From: Terriglobia bacterium
Lineage (GTDB): Bacteria; Acidobacteriota; Terriglobia; Terriglobales; Acidobacteriaceae
DNA length: 64,000 nt
NCBI GenBank assembly: GCA_020073385.1
Contig: JAIQFH010000012.1
Coordinates: forward strand, 62,001 to 126,000
Reading direction: 5' to 3'
Below are positions 16,553 to 25,292 of this stretch, piece after piece. Numbering within the stretch: the first letter of the stretch is position 1; each line of letters opens with the position of its first letter. The notes beneath the pieces are model-generated. The model was not told where the DNA came from. It made no database searches and saw nothing but the letters and a program-made list of their open reading frames with translations. The translations under genes and the position numbers were made by a program.

Positions 16553-18835
16553 ATGGAAGAAGGTTCTAAAATTCGCAAGATCGCGTTTGTCGGCAACCAC
16601 TTGCCGCGCAAGTGCGGCATTGCTACGTTTACGTCTGACCTGCTTGCCGCCGTGGCAGCTGCGCATCCCCAAAGCCAGTGTTTCTCAGTATCGGTGAATG
16701 ACATTCAAGGTGGCTACGAGTACCCGGAAGTGGTTCACTTCGAGATTGAGGAGCAGGATTTATCGTCTTATCTACGTGCTGCGGACTTCCTCAACATCAG
16801 CGACGTGGACATCGTCTGCTTGCAGCACGAATTCGGCATTTTCGGCGGGCCGGCCGGCGGCCATATCCTAGCACTCCTGCGCGAATTGAGAATGCCCGTT
16901 GTCATTACCTTTCATACCATTTTGCGCGAGCCGAAAGTCGACCAACGGCGCGTAATGCACGAATTGGTCGCGCTCTCGACCCGGCTCGTGGTCATGGCTG
17001 AGCGGGGGCGACAGATGTTGCAGGAGATTTACCAGGCACCGCCGGCCAAGATCGATCTCATCCCACATGGCATTCCCGACGTAGGTTTTGTCGATCCGAC
17101 CTATTTCAAGGACCAGTTCGGTGTGGAAGGCAGGGTGGTGCTGCTCACGTTCGGGCTGCTTTCGCCGAACAAGGGGATCGAATATGTGCTCAACGCCCTG
17201 CCGCACATTCTAGCGGAGTTTCCCGACGTTGTTTATATTGTGCTGGGCGCCACCCATCCCAACGAACTACGCGAGCATGGCGAAGCCTACCGGCTCGGCC
17301 TCGAAATCCTTGCCAAAAAGAACAAACTCGAGAAGAACGTCATCTTCTACAACCGGTTCGTAGAACTTGAAAATCTGAAGGAGTTCATCGGCGCCGCAGA
17401 CTTTTACATCACGCCTTATCTCAACGAAGCGCAGATCACGTCGGGCACCCTAGCCTATACGTTTGGTGCTGGCAAAGTGGTAATTTCGACACCGTACTGG
17501 CACGCTGCAGAATTGTTGGCGGCAGACCACGGCGTGCTGGTGCCGTTTGGCGACGCCCCGGCCATAGCCCGCGAGGTGATTAGTTTGCTGCGCGACAACA
17601 CCCGCCGGCATGCCATTCGCAAGAATGCTTACAAGCTTGGCCGTGAGATGGTATGGAGCAACGTGGCGCGGCTCTATATGCGCTCGTTCGAGTTGTCACA
17701 AATCGAGGGGACGGCGCGATCTCGAAAATCTCTCGCCACGAAGACGCTCGACCAAAAGCTGCGGGAACTGCCGGAGTTGAAGTTGAGTCATCTCTCGCGG
17801 ATGACTGATTCGACCGGAATCTTCCAGCATGCCATTTTTACCGTCCCGAATTTTTCGGAAGGCTACTGCACGGATGACAACGCTCGCGCATTCATCCTCG
17901 CGGTACTGTTGAGTGAATTAGGAGAAGAGCCAGAGCGCGTGCGGACGCTGGCCACAACCTACGCGGCGTTCTTGTACCACGCGTTCGATCTCAGAGTGAA
18001 ACGCTTCCACAACCACCTGGGTTTCGACCGCCGCTGGCTCGACGAACAAGGGTCAGAGGATTGTCAAGGGCGAGCGCTCTGGGCGCTGGGCGTAGGCGTG
18101 GGGCGTTCGCCTTATCGGAGCTTCCAGATCATGGCTGGGCAACTCTTCACGCTGGCGTTGCCAGCTCTGACGGAGTTCACTTCCCCGCGAGCGTGGGCGT
18201 TCGGCCTTATCGGCATTCATGAATACCTGCGCCGGTTGAGCGGTGACAGCCTGGTCAACCAAACCCGTGAGACACTCACTTCCCGGCTCATGGAACTTTT
18301 CGAAAAGACCGCCCAGCCGGACTGGCGCTGGTTTCAAGAGGATCTGACTTACGACAACGCGAAGCTCCCACACGCCCTGATTCTGAGCGGACGTGCAACC
18401 GGACAACAAGCGGTGCTTGAGCGAGGCCTGCAGGCCCTGCGCTGGCTGGCGGAATTGCAAATCTCCGAGAAGGGTCACTTTCGATCCATTGGCACCAACG
18501 GATTTTATCGCCGCGGCGGCATGCGCGCCAACTTTGACCAGCAGCCCATCGAGGCGCAAGCAATGGTCTCAGCCTCTCTTGAAGCCTATCGCGCCACGTC
18601 GGACCGCTGGTGGTACGAGCAGGCGCAACGCGCCTTCGATTGGTTCATCGGCTGGAACGATCTCGGATTGGAACTCTGCTCTCCCAAAACAGGCGGCTGC
18701 CGCGATGGGTTGCACCTGGATCGGGTCAACCGGAACCAGGGAGCGGAATCAACCCTGGCCTTCTTGCTTTCGTTGGCGGAGATGCGCTTGGCGCAAAATA
18801 TGCTGACGAGTTTTAAGGAACCGATCGCCGCCTAA
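16553..18835 (+). CDS. GT4 glycosyltransferase fused to a C-terminal (alpha/alpha)-type glycosidase-like domain
   Basis: From ATG 16553 the protein has 760 residues (an ATG at 16511 is an alternative; neither has a strong ribosome site). Residues ~1-390 form a retaining GT-B glycosyltransferase of family GT4: FVGNHLPRKCGIATFTSDLL at the N-terminus, LQHEFGIFGGPAG, a VVLLTFGLLSPNKGIEYVL entry to the C-domain, and E-x7-E-like ITSGTLAYTFGAGKVVIS replacing the usual E-x7-E. Residues ~410-755 are all-helical, with aromatic-rich repeats (FTVPNFSEGYCTDDNARAF, NHLGFDRRWLDEQGSEDCQG, DLTYDNAKLPHALI, FDQQPIEAQAMV). This fold resembles (alpha/alpha)6 glycosidases or epimerases. It is followed by GH130, GT4 and GH130 genes on the same strand, suggesting synthesis of a mannose- or glucose-type oligosaccharide. 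Confidence 0.8.
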   Translation: MEEGSKIRKIAFVGNHLPRKCGIATFTSDLLAAVAAAHPQSQCFSVSVNDIQGGYEYPEVVHFEIEEQDLSSYLRAADFLNISDVDIVCLQHEFGIFGGPAGGHILALLRELRMPVVITFHTILREPKVDQRRVMHELVALSTRLVVMAERGRQMLQEIYQAPPAKIDLIPHGIPDVGFVDPTYFKDQFGVEGRVVLLTFGLLSPNKGIEYVLNALPHILAEFPDVVYIVLGATHPNELREHGEAYRLGLEILAKKNKLEKNVIFYNRFVELENLKEFIGAADFYITPYLNEAQITSGTLAYTFGAGKVVISTPYWHAAELLAADHGVLVPFGDAPAIAREVISLLRDNTRRHAIRKNAYKLGREMVWSNVARLYMRSFELSQIEGTARSRKSLATKTLDQKLRELPELKLSHLSRMTDSTGIFQHAIFTVPNFSEGYCTDDNARAFILAVLLSELGEEPERVRTLATTYAAFLYHAFDLRVKRFHNHLGFDRRWLDEQGSEDCQGRALWALGVGVGRSPYRSFQIMAGQLFTLALPALTEFTSPRAWAFGLIGIHEYLRRLSGDSLVNQTRETLTSRLMELFEKTAQPDWRWFQEDLTYDNAKLPHALILSGRATGQQAVLERGLQALRWLAELQISEKGHFRSIGTNGFYRRGGMRANFDQQPIEAQAMVSASLEAYRATSDRWWYEQAQRAFDWFIGWNDLGLELCSPKTGGCRDGLHLDRVNRNQGAESTLAFLLSLAEMRLAQNMLTSFKEPIAA

Positions 18836-18881
18836 GGGTAATCGCGGCTTCCGGTCTCGTATCTTTGGAATAACCGAGTAC

Positions 18882-20333
18882 ATGAACGCCAACTCGATTC
18901 ACGTCAAACGCACGCCCACGGTCCTCCGGCCTGACCAGTCCCGCGTACTGCTGCGGCCATTCAGTCCGGAGGATCCCCAGCGGGCCGGCAGGATTATCGC
19001 CAGGATCATGTCGCTCCCGGAAGACCGGGTCGGCCCTCTCCTGGACGAAGTATCCGCCGAATTCTCCCAGCGACACCAGCAGATCCACAAATCCTTTCTG
19101 GAACGATTCGAACAGGTCCGAGACCTTCTGTTGACGGATGAGAAAATTTCCGAACAAAGAAAGCTGTTGATCGGCTCATATTTCGTTTGCGAATTCTCCT
19201 TAGAATCCGCAGCCCTGTTCAATCCGTCCATCGTCCCGCACCCTGACCAGTCTGACCTGCCTCCCGGCGCTTTGCGTTTTATCCTCAGCTTGCGCGCCAC
19301 CGGGGAGGGACACATTTCCTCCATCACTTTTCGGACGGGTATCATCCACGTCGACCATGGGATCGAGGTCCTAGCCCCAACCGGCTTCCTCACCGAGCCG
19401 CGTCAAATCCCGAACCCCCGTTACGAGAAGGCGCTCTTCGAGCGGAAGCTCTTTGAGCTGGGATTGACCAACGAACTCACGCGCCGGGTTATGAACAAGT
19501 TGGGGGAGTCGTTTGCATTGGAAGAACTGCGCGCCGACCTCGAAGCCGACGTGAAGCAGTCCCGCCTGTCGGATCGGAACGCCGTCCGGGGAATTTTGAT
19601 GCTGGCCCGGTCCAATTACGAGGTTCAGTTCCAGCCCCAACAGCGGCTGTGTGAACGCGTCATTTTCCCGGCCACGCCGTCGCAACGCAACGGCATCGAA
19701 GACGCCCGGTTTGTCTGTTTCCAGAACGATGACGGTACCCACGTCTACTACGCCACCTTTACGGCCTTCGATGGCAAGGTGGTCTTGCCAGAGCTGGTGG
19801 AGACTTCTGACTTCCTCCTCTTTCGGTTCATCACTCTGAACGGTCCGGCCGCGGAAAACAAAGGCATGGCCATCTTCCCCCGGAAAATCAACGGCCTCTA
19901 TGCCATGCTCTCCCGCCAGGACAACGAGAACATCTACCTCATGTTTTCTGACAACGTCCACTTCTGGTATGAACGCAAGGTGCTCCTTAAACCGATGTTT
20001 CCGTGGGAACTGGTCCAGCTTGGGAACTGCGGGTCCCCCATTGAGACCGAAGCGGGCTGGCTGGTCCTCAGCCACGGTGTCGGCCCCGTGCGAACGTACT
20101 GCATCGGCGCGTTCCTCCTCGATCACGATAATCCCGGCAAAGTGATCGGCCGCCTCCGCGAACCCTTGCTCAAACCGGACCAAAGGGAGCGTAAAGGGTA
20201 CGTGCCGAACGTCGTTTATACCTGTGGCGCTCTCCTCCACAACGGCGAACTGATCATTCCCTATGGCATGGCCGATCACGCCACCGGTTTCGCTACGGTT
20301 CCCCTCGATGAAGTGCTGGCTGCCATGCACTAG
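18882..20333 (+). CDS. GH130 glycoside phosphorylase (long form)
   Basis: The 483-residue protein has an N-terminal helical extension (~1-150, with a charged coil SQRHQQIHKSFLERFEQVRD) before the five-bladed propeller of family GH130. Propeller features are GIEDARFVCFQNDDGTHVYY, which holds the catalytic Asp (E-D-A-R in place of E-D-P-R), MAIFPRKINGLYAMLSRQD, NCGSPIETEAGWLVLSHGVG and YVPNVVYTCGALLH near the end. GH130 enzymes cleave beta-mannosides by phosphorolysis, releasing alpha-mannose-1-phosphate. Some long forms act on mannosyl-oligosaccharides. There is no signal peptide, so it acts in the cytoplasm. It starts 46 bases after the GT4 fusion and is followed by a GT4 gene 18 bases later. 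Confidence 0.85.
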   Translation: MNANSIHVKRTPTVLRPDQSRVLLRPFSPEDPQRAGRIIARIMSLPEDRVGPLLDEVSAEFSQRHQQIHKSFLERFEQVRDLLLTDEKISEQRKLLIGSYFVCEFSLESAALFNPSIVPHPDQSDLPPGALRFILSLRATGEGHISSITFRTGIIHVDHGIEVLAPTGFLTEPRQIPNPRYEKALFERKLFELGLTNELTRRVMNKLGESFALEELRADLEADVKQSRLSDRNAVRGILMLARSNYEVQFQPQQRLCERVIFPATPSQRNGIEDARFVCFQNDDGTHVYYATFTAFDGKVVLPELVETSDFLLFRFITLNGPAAENKGMAIFPRKINGLYAMLSRQDNENIYLMFSDNVHFWYERKVLLKPMFPWELVQLGNCGSPIETEAGWLVLSHGVGPVRTYCIGAFLLDHDNPGKVIGRLREPLLKPDQRERKGYVPNVVYTCGALLHNGELIIPYGMADHATGFATVPLDEVLAAMH

Positions 20334-20351
20334 GAACGATCGTCGAACAGC

Positions 20352-21392
20352 ATGACAAAGCTCGACAAAAGAGTGGCTGTCCTGTCGCCGATAGCCTGGC
20401 GAACGCCTCCTCGGCAATACGGCGCCTGGGAAACGGTGGCTAGCAACATCACCGAAGGGCTCGTCGCCCGTGGCTGGGATGTGACGTTGTTTGCCAGCAG
20501 GGATTCTGTGACCCGCGCTCACCTGCATGCCGTGGTGGACAAGGGGTATGAAGAGGATTCCGCCATCGATCCCAAAGTAGCCGAATACCTTCACATCTCC
20601 GAAGCGTTCGAGCGCGCTGCTGAGTTTGACCTCATCCACAGCCACTACGACTTCATGGCTTTGACCTACAGCCGGCTGGTCAAGACACCGGTCCTGACTA
20701 CCATCCACGGATTCTCGTCAGCCAAAATCATGCCCGTCTATCAGAAGTATCGTGACGGATACTTCGTTTCCATCAGCGACTCCGATCGAGCGGCAGGGCT
20801 GAATTACCTGGCGACCGTCTACAACGGCATCGATCTCTCGTTGTACCCGCTTCAGGAACCCGGCGGTGATGACCTGATTTTCCTCGGTCGGATCCACCCG
20901 GATAAAGGTGTTCATCTGGCCATTGAGGTTGCTCGTCTGAGCGGAATGCGTTTGATCATCGCTGGTATTATCCAGGACGAGGCCTATTTCCGGGAACAGG
21001 TCAAACCCCATCTCGACGATCAAAACATCCTTTATATCGGACCGGTGGGCGTGCCGGGCAAGAACGAACTGTTTGCCCGAGCCCGAGCTCTACTGCACCT
21101 GAACACCATCCCGGAGCGATTCGGACTTGTCCTGGTCGAAGCCAATGCCGCTGGCGTGCCCGTCATCGCGATGGATCTCGGCTCTTGCCGTGAGGTGATC
21201 AAGGACGGGCAGACCGGTTTTCTGGTTGACAACGTCACTGAAGCAGTTCGGGCCCTTGGACGAATTTCTGAAATCGATCGTCGTGGTTGCCGCAGCCGTG
21301 TCCGGCAATACTTTTCGATCGATACCATGGTGGAGGGATACGAACGGGTTTACTCGATGATTTTTGATCTGGAAGCGAAGAGACGACTATGA
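20352..21392 (+). CDS. GT4-family glycosyltransferase
   Basis: A 346-residue GT-B enzyme. The N-terminal domain has PPRQYGAWETVASNITEGLV (glycine loop binding the acceptor/nucleotide side), the DLIHSHYDFMAL strand and TTIHGFSS. The C-terminal domain has DLIFLGRIHPDKGVHLAIEV, the R-x-x-x-x-K phosphate-binding pair, and ERFGLVLVEANAAGVPVIAM, the E-x7-E motif of GT4 retaining transferases. The donor cannot be told from sequence; GDP-mannose or UDP-glucose are usual. No membrane anchor is seen. Its stop overlaps the next GH130 start by four bases (ATGA), a strong sign of translational coupling, so synthesis and phosphorolysis appear to be co-produced. Confidence 0.85.
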   Translation: MTKLDKRVAVLSPIAWRTPPRQYGAWETVASNITEGLVARGWDVTLFASRDSVTRAHLHAVVDKGYEEDSAIDPKVAEYLHISEAFERAAEFDLIHSHYDFMALTYSRLVKTPVLTTIHGFSSAKIMPVYQKYRDGYFVSISDSDRAAGLNYLATVYNGIDLSLYPLQEPGGDDLIFLGRIHPDKGVHLAIEVARLSGMRLIIAGIIQDEAYFREQVKPHLDDQNILYIGPVGVPGKNELFARARALLHLNTIPERFGLVLVEANAAGVPVIAMDLGSCREVIKDGQTGFLVDNVTEAVRALGRISEIDRRGCRSRVRQYFSIDTMVEGYERVYSMIFDLEAKRRL

Positions 21393-22324
21393 AGCCGGAC
21401 ATTGTCAGACGGTACCGCCACAACCCCATCCTCACCAAGGCCGAAATCCCCTATCCAGTGGAAACCGTTCACAACGCGGCGGTCGTGAAGCATGAGAACG
21501 AATACATCATGCTTTTCCGCTCCCATCTCCGCACCGGACGGTCCATCATTGGTTTGGCACGCAGTCCCGACGGATTCCGCTTCACCGCCGATCCAAAGCC
21601 CTTTCTGATTCCTGACAGGGACAGTCCCTTTGCCGCCTATGAGGAGTTCGGCGTGGAGGACCCACGCGTGACCCGGCTGGAAGGGGAGTACATCATCACC
21701 TACAGCGCCTATTCGCGAAATGGAGTGCGGATCGCCCTGGCCAAGACGAAGGACTTCAGTCAGGTAGAAAGAGTTTCCCTAATCACAGAGGCGGATTATC
21801 GGAATGTGGTGATCTTTCCCGAGAAGTTTGATGGACTGTATGCCCGGCTTGACCGTCCTCATTCGGAAATCGCCCCCTGGTCAATCTGGATTTCCTATTC
21901 TCCGGATCTATGCTATTGGGGCCAATCTCAGCTCATCATGAAGCCTGAACCATATCACTGGGATGAAATGAAGATCGGTCCCGGCGCGCCGCCGATCAAA
22001 ACGGACCAGGGATGGCTTTCCATCTATCACGGGGTTTTCCGAACTATGGATGGATCGGTCTATCGTTTGGGGGTTGCTCTTCATGACCTCGAGGACCCGG
22101 CAAAGGTCATCGGTGTGGGCGACTCGTGGATTTTGCAACCGGAAGATGCATGGGAAATAACTGGATACGTCCACAACGTGGTCTTCACCTGTGGTGCCGT
22201 TCCAGAGTCCGATGGAACCGTGAAAATCTATTGGGGGGGCGCAGACACGGTCATGTGCGTGGGCGAAGCGAACGTCTCGGATCTGGTCGCACTATGCCTG
22301 CATCAGGGCAGACCGGCAAAGTAA
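21389..22324 (+). CDS. GH130 glycoside phosphorylase (short form)
   Basis: The 311-residue protein covers the complete GH130 five-bladed propeller without extensions: RHNPILTKAEIPYPVETVHN at the start, EEFGVEDPRVTRLEGEYII with the catalytic Asp in E-D-P-R, KFDGLYARLDRPHSEIAPWS, GPGAPPIKTDQGWLSIYHGV and VHNVVFTCGAV. These are the standard mannosyl-phosphorylase motifs. The short form resembles beta-1,4-mannosyl-oligosaccharide phosphorylases. It is cytoplasmic and overlaps the preceding GT4 by ATGA. It is the last gene before an IS3 element that begins 143 bases downstream. Confidence 0.88.
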   Translation: MKPDIVRRYRHNPILTKAEIPYPVETVHNAAVVKHENEYIMLFRSHLRTGRSIIGLARSPDGFRFTADPKPFLIPDRDSPFAAYEEFGVEDPRVTRLEGEYIITYSAYSRNGVRIALAKTKDFSQVERVSLITEADYRNVVIFPEKFDGLYARLDRPHSEIAPWSIWISYSPDLCYWGQSQLIMKPEPYHWDEMKIGPGAPPIKTDQGWLSIYHGVFRTMDGSVYRLGVALHDLEDPAKVIGVGDSWILQPEDAWEITGYVHNVVFTCGAVPESDGTVKIYWGGADTVMCVGEANVSDLVALCLHQGRPAK

Positions 22325-22525
22325 GCATGGCATTTTCAAGAGTCTTCGCAACGGTGCTGGCCTTGAAGCTGGTGCCTGCGATCAAGCCCCACTACCTGAC
22401 TGACATTCCATCAGTCGCTAAGCGTCCAACTCAGCGAAAACATGACAACGTTGCCGGAAATTGGACTGAACCCTTCACTTGAGACAGTCGGATAAGGCAC
22501 ACTTTGCAGGGGAAGGAAACTGCAG

Positions 22526-22876
22526 GTGGCCAAGAGACGAAAGGGGCGGTATCCCAATGAGTTCCGCCGAATGGCGGTCGAGCGACTGAAGCGTTGCGAG
22601 AACATCGTAGCGCTGTCGGAGGAGTTGGGGGTTCATCGGCGGCTGTTGTACAAGTGGCGCGATCAACTGGACCCGGTTGACATCAGCGATGAACCGTCGC
22701 CGGAAAACCCGCGCGAATCCACGCTCCGCAAAGAGGTCAGCCAACTCAAGCGACTGCTGGCCGAGAAGACTGTGGAGCTGGATTTTTTCAAAGGTGCCTT
22801 GCAAAAAGTAGAGGCTCGACGCCAGCAGAGCGGAATCAGTGGCGAGAAGGCGTCTACGACGAAATCCAAGAACTGA
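22526..22876 (+). CDS. IS3-family transposase OrfA
   Basis: The GTG-started 116-residue protein has an N-terminal helix-turn-helix (YPNEFRRMAVERLKR then LGVHRRLLYKWRDQL), followed by a leucine-rich helix (LRKEVSQLKRLLAEKTVELD) that forms the coiled coil used by OrfA for DNA binding and multimerisation. The tail FFKGALQKVEARRQQ is typical. OrfA binds the terminal repeats and partners OrfB. Its stop (TGA 22874-22876) overlaps an ATG at 22876 of the orfB frame. The orfB frame is open upstream (REGVYDEIQEL), so a minus-1 programmed frameshift could also give the OrfAB fusion. Confidence 0.85.
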   Translation: MAKRRKGRYPNEFRRMAVERLKRCENIVALSEELGVHRRLLYKWRDQLDPVDISDEPSPENPRESTLRKEVSQLKRLLAEKTVELDFFKGALQKVEARRQQSGISGEKASTTKSKN

Positions 22877-23927
22877 TGCCTTTGCAAGGCAGCTTAAGCA
22901 TCGAGCGCATGTGTCAGCTGGCCGGTGTCAGCCGAGCCGGTTTCTATCGTTCTCTGCAGGAGCGAGCACCGGTCGAGGAAGACATGGAGGCACGGAGCGT
23001 GATTCAGCAGATCGCTGTCGAGCATCGACGTCGCTACGGATATCGTCGGATCAGCGCCGAGTTACGGCGACGCGGGATGCGGGTGAATCACAAGCGCGTG
23101 TTGCGGATCATGCGCGAAGACAACCTACTGGCTGTACAGCCGCGGGCGTTCGTGGTGACCACGGATTCCGATCACGAGTTCGAGGTCTATCTGAACCTGG
23201 CCAGTCGAATGAAACTAACGGGGATGAATCAGCTCTGGGTAGCGGACATTACTTATATCCGTCTGCAGAGGGAGTTTGTCTACCTGGCGGTAATTCTCGA
23301 CGCGTTTTCGCGGAAAGTGGTGGGCTGGGCGTTGGACCGGACACTGGCGACCCGGTTGCCGATCGCGGCTCTGGCGCGGGCGATTGCGCGCGACAGCCGC
23401 CGCCAGGTCTGGTGCATCATTCCGACCGCGGTGTGCAGTACGCTTCTGGAGAGTACGCGACGGTCTTGCGAAAATGGCAGATGATCCCGAGCATGAGTCG
23501 ACCGGCGAACCCTTACGACAACGCCAGTTGCGAAAGCTTTATGAAGACGCTCAAACAAGAGGAGATTTATGCGAACGACTATCAGGACTTAGAACACTTG
23601 CTTGGTAACATCGAAGCCTTCATCGAACAGTACTACAATCGGAACCGTTTACATTCGGCGCTAGGCTATCAGTCACCGGAAGAGTTCGAGCGAGAGGCGA
23701 GTACCGCGGTGAATTGTGCCGGAGCAACCATGAGTTTTTTCAGGCATGGGGAGATCTATCAGTCCGATGGACGAAGAACCAGTAACGGGGAGCGATTGCA
23801 GCGCCGCCCCCCGGCTCATCGTTCCGATGAGTCTCCAGCTGATTATTCCTCGGCGAGTTGCTCTCCAGCAGAGCTCGCCTCCGCTTCACCAGCCGAGCGT
23901 CATCTTGAAAGAGAAAAGAAAGTCTGA
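22876..23927 (+). pseudogene. IS3-family transposase OrfB, frameshifted
   Basis: The first part (22876 to ~23385) contains the HTH_21 region (LSIERMCQLAGVSRAGFYRS), RRYGYRRISAELRRRG and the integrase-core aspartate in NQLWVADITYI. After about 23385-23390 the homologous protein continues in the frame of 23388-23927, with HHSDRGVQYAS (second Asp), NPYDNASCESFMKTLK (Glu) and RLHSALGYQSPEEF. A single missing base near GCGCGACAG explains the shift. The D-D-E catalytic triad is thus split between frames, and without frameshifting no active transposase can be made. The tail from ~23,710 (REKKV end) is longer than usual. Confidence 0.8.
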
Positions 23928-24245
23928 GAAGGAAAAACCATTGAATTGCATGTGTGCCAATTCCAAACTGTCTCAATGGAAGGGTTCACCCCAAAATAGT
24001 GTGCCAAAGGTGTGCTGAATTGCTGAATCTCGGGTAACAGGTGTTCTAGAAGCGCCGCCGATTGCGACCTGACGTATCCAGAATATAAAACGGCCACGAA
24101 GGAACCAGTTGTGGGACAACAATCAGTAGATTGCGCGCACGGTCTCGATCTGTACGGATTTCACTTTTCAGCAAGTGGGCCTGTAGTTAAAACGGCACTG
24201 TATTTGGTTTCCGCTCGGCTACAATCGTGACCGGCATGGCCTCAT

Positions 24246-24914
24246 GTGCTGAACAGACATGATCATCGACACCGCGAGGAACTGGGCCTCTTATCGAAGG
24301 CTGGTCGATCTTGTGCGTTGCTCGCCGCGCCCGATCAACGCACCTGGTTCGGCCGGCGTGATCACGCCTTCCTCTTGGTGGCGGCGCAGACGGGGCTGCG
24401 CCAGTCCGAATTGACCGGGCTGACCCGCGATGATGTCACGCTCGCTACGGGTGCTCACGTTCGTGTGATCGGGAAGGGCCGCAAGGAACGTTGTGTCCCG
24501 CTCGCCAAACCTACGGTCGCCGTGCTGAAAGCTTGGCTCCGCGAACCGCCACGCGGTGTCGGGCAGGTTCTGTTCCCCAATGCCCGAGGCACGCGTCTCA
24601 GCCCCGACGGCGTGCATTACCTGTTGGTCCGTCATGTCAAAGCTGCCGCCGAGGTCTGTCCGTCGTTGAAAGGCAAACGCGTCACCGTCCATGTCCTGCG
24701 CCACACCATGGCCTTGGACTTGCTGCAAGGGGGAGTGGACCGCTCTGTCATTGCCATGTGGCTCGGGCATGAATCCGTGGAAACGACTCAAATCTATCTG
24801 GAAGCCACACTCGCAATGAAGGAGAAGGCGCTGGGCAAAACGAAGCCCTTGAAGGGCAAATTCAAACGGTATCGACCAGGGGACCAACTCCTTGGCTTTC
24901 TCAACAATCTGTAG
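24246..24914 (+). pseudogene. Tyrosine recombinase catalytic domain, N-terminus lost
   Basis: From ALLAAPDQRTWFGRRDHAF onward, this is an intact tyrosine-recombinase catalytic domain: TGLRQSELTGL (first Arg), VIGKGRKERCVPL (Lys), HVLRHTMALDL (His-x-x-Arg), AMWLGHESVETTQIYLE (His and the nucleophilic Tyr). The arm-binding and SAM-like core-binding domains (~100 residues) that precede this in full-length enzymes are missing, and the first ~25 residues of the ORF (MLNRHDHRHREELGLL) are unrelated to the family. It is therefore probably inactive. It lies 250 bases right of the IS3 element, next to another recombinase fragment. Confidence 0.7.
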
Positions 24915-25029
24915 GCCAGCAAAAACTATGCCGAGTGGTTGGTGAGTTCCATCCGCGCTTTGAGCAGTCATTTGGCCTAAACGCGACAGGCCTCTCCAGT
25001 CACTCGGTAATAGTTCGGAACGCGGAATA

Positions 25030-25063
25030 GTGGCGCCTATTACGCATGATAAATAGGCGCCAC
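25030..25063. repeat. 12-base perfect inverted repeat at a recombinase breakpoint
   Basis: GTGGCGCCTATT (25030-25041) and AATAGGCGCCAC (25052-25063) form perfect arms around a 10-base spacer. The right arm encodes the first homologous residues of the recombinase fragment that follows, so the repeat sits exactly at its broken edge. Confidence 0.5.
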
Positions 25064-25246
25064 ACCTTCTCAAGTCTGGTCAAGTCCTTGGGTGTGGATG
25101 CGAAGGTTGTGCACGAACTTGTACGCCATGCGTCGTTTAATACGACGATGAATGGCTATACACAAGCATTTGAACCATCGAAACGCCAAGCGCAAGAAAA
25201 ACTTGCAGACCTAATCATGCGCACGGGAACAGTTGGTCACGCATGA
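25058..25246 (+). pseudogene. C-terminal fragment of a phage-type integrase
   Basis: The frame reads RHTFSSLVKSLGVDAKVVHE, then LVRHASFNTTMNGYTQAFEP and a lysine-rich end. It keeps the second Arg, the conserved His (LVRHAS) and the tyrosine nucleophile (NGYTQA). Everything before the Arg of H-x-x-R is missing, so only ~60 of ~380 residues remain. Phage-type integrases commonly sit beside the tRNA gene they use; a tRNA-Glu fragment lies 46 bases downstream, consistent with this being the integrase of the element whose attachment site is there. Confidence 0.7.
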
Positions 25247-25292
25247 ATGTCGTGGGAAGAATTGCTCGGACGCCGCCAAGTACTTGATTTGT

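Larger units (their letters stand above)
22467..23988 (+). mobile_element. IS3-family insertion sequence, inactive
   Basis: Imperfect terminal inverted repeats start TGAACCCTTCACTTGAGACA at 22467 (left) and, on the opposite strand, TGAACCCTTCCATTGAGACA at 23988 (right). Both continue to a shared GGCACAC. The 1,522-base element carries orfA and orfB. No 3-4 base target duplication is visible (GAC before, CCC after), so flanking DNA has been rearranged. OrfB is frameshifted. The element separates the GT4/GH130 genes from the recombinase remnants. Confidence 0.85.

Noticed and set aside
16182-16697. Plus-strand 171-residue ORF upstream of the GT4 fusion
   Set aside because: Overlaps the GT4 start, lacks a ribosome site and has no protein-like features.
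19371-20708. Minus-strand 445-residue ORF opposite GH130
   Set aside because: Long only because the GC-rich GH130 gene leaves the antisense frame open; codes no motif and covers a strongly supported gene.
22839-23927. Single 362-residue ORF across orfB
   Set aside because: Only its last ~180 residues are transposase (after the frameshift); the first half is out-of-frame noise, so it is described as a broken orfB instead.
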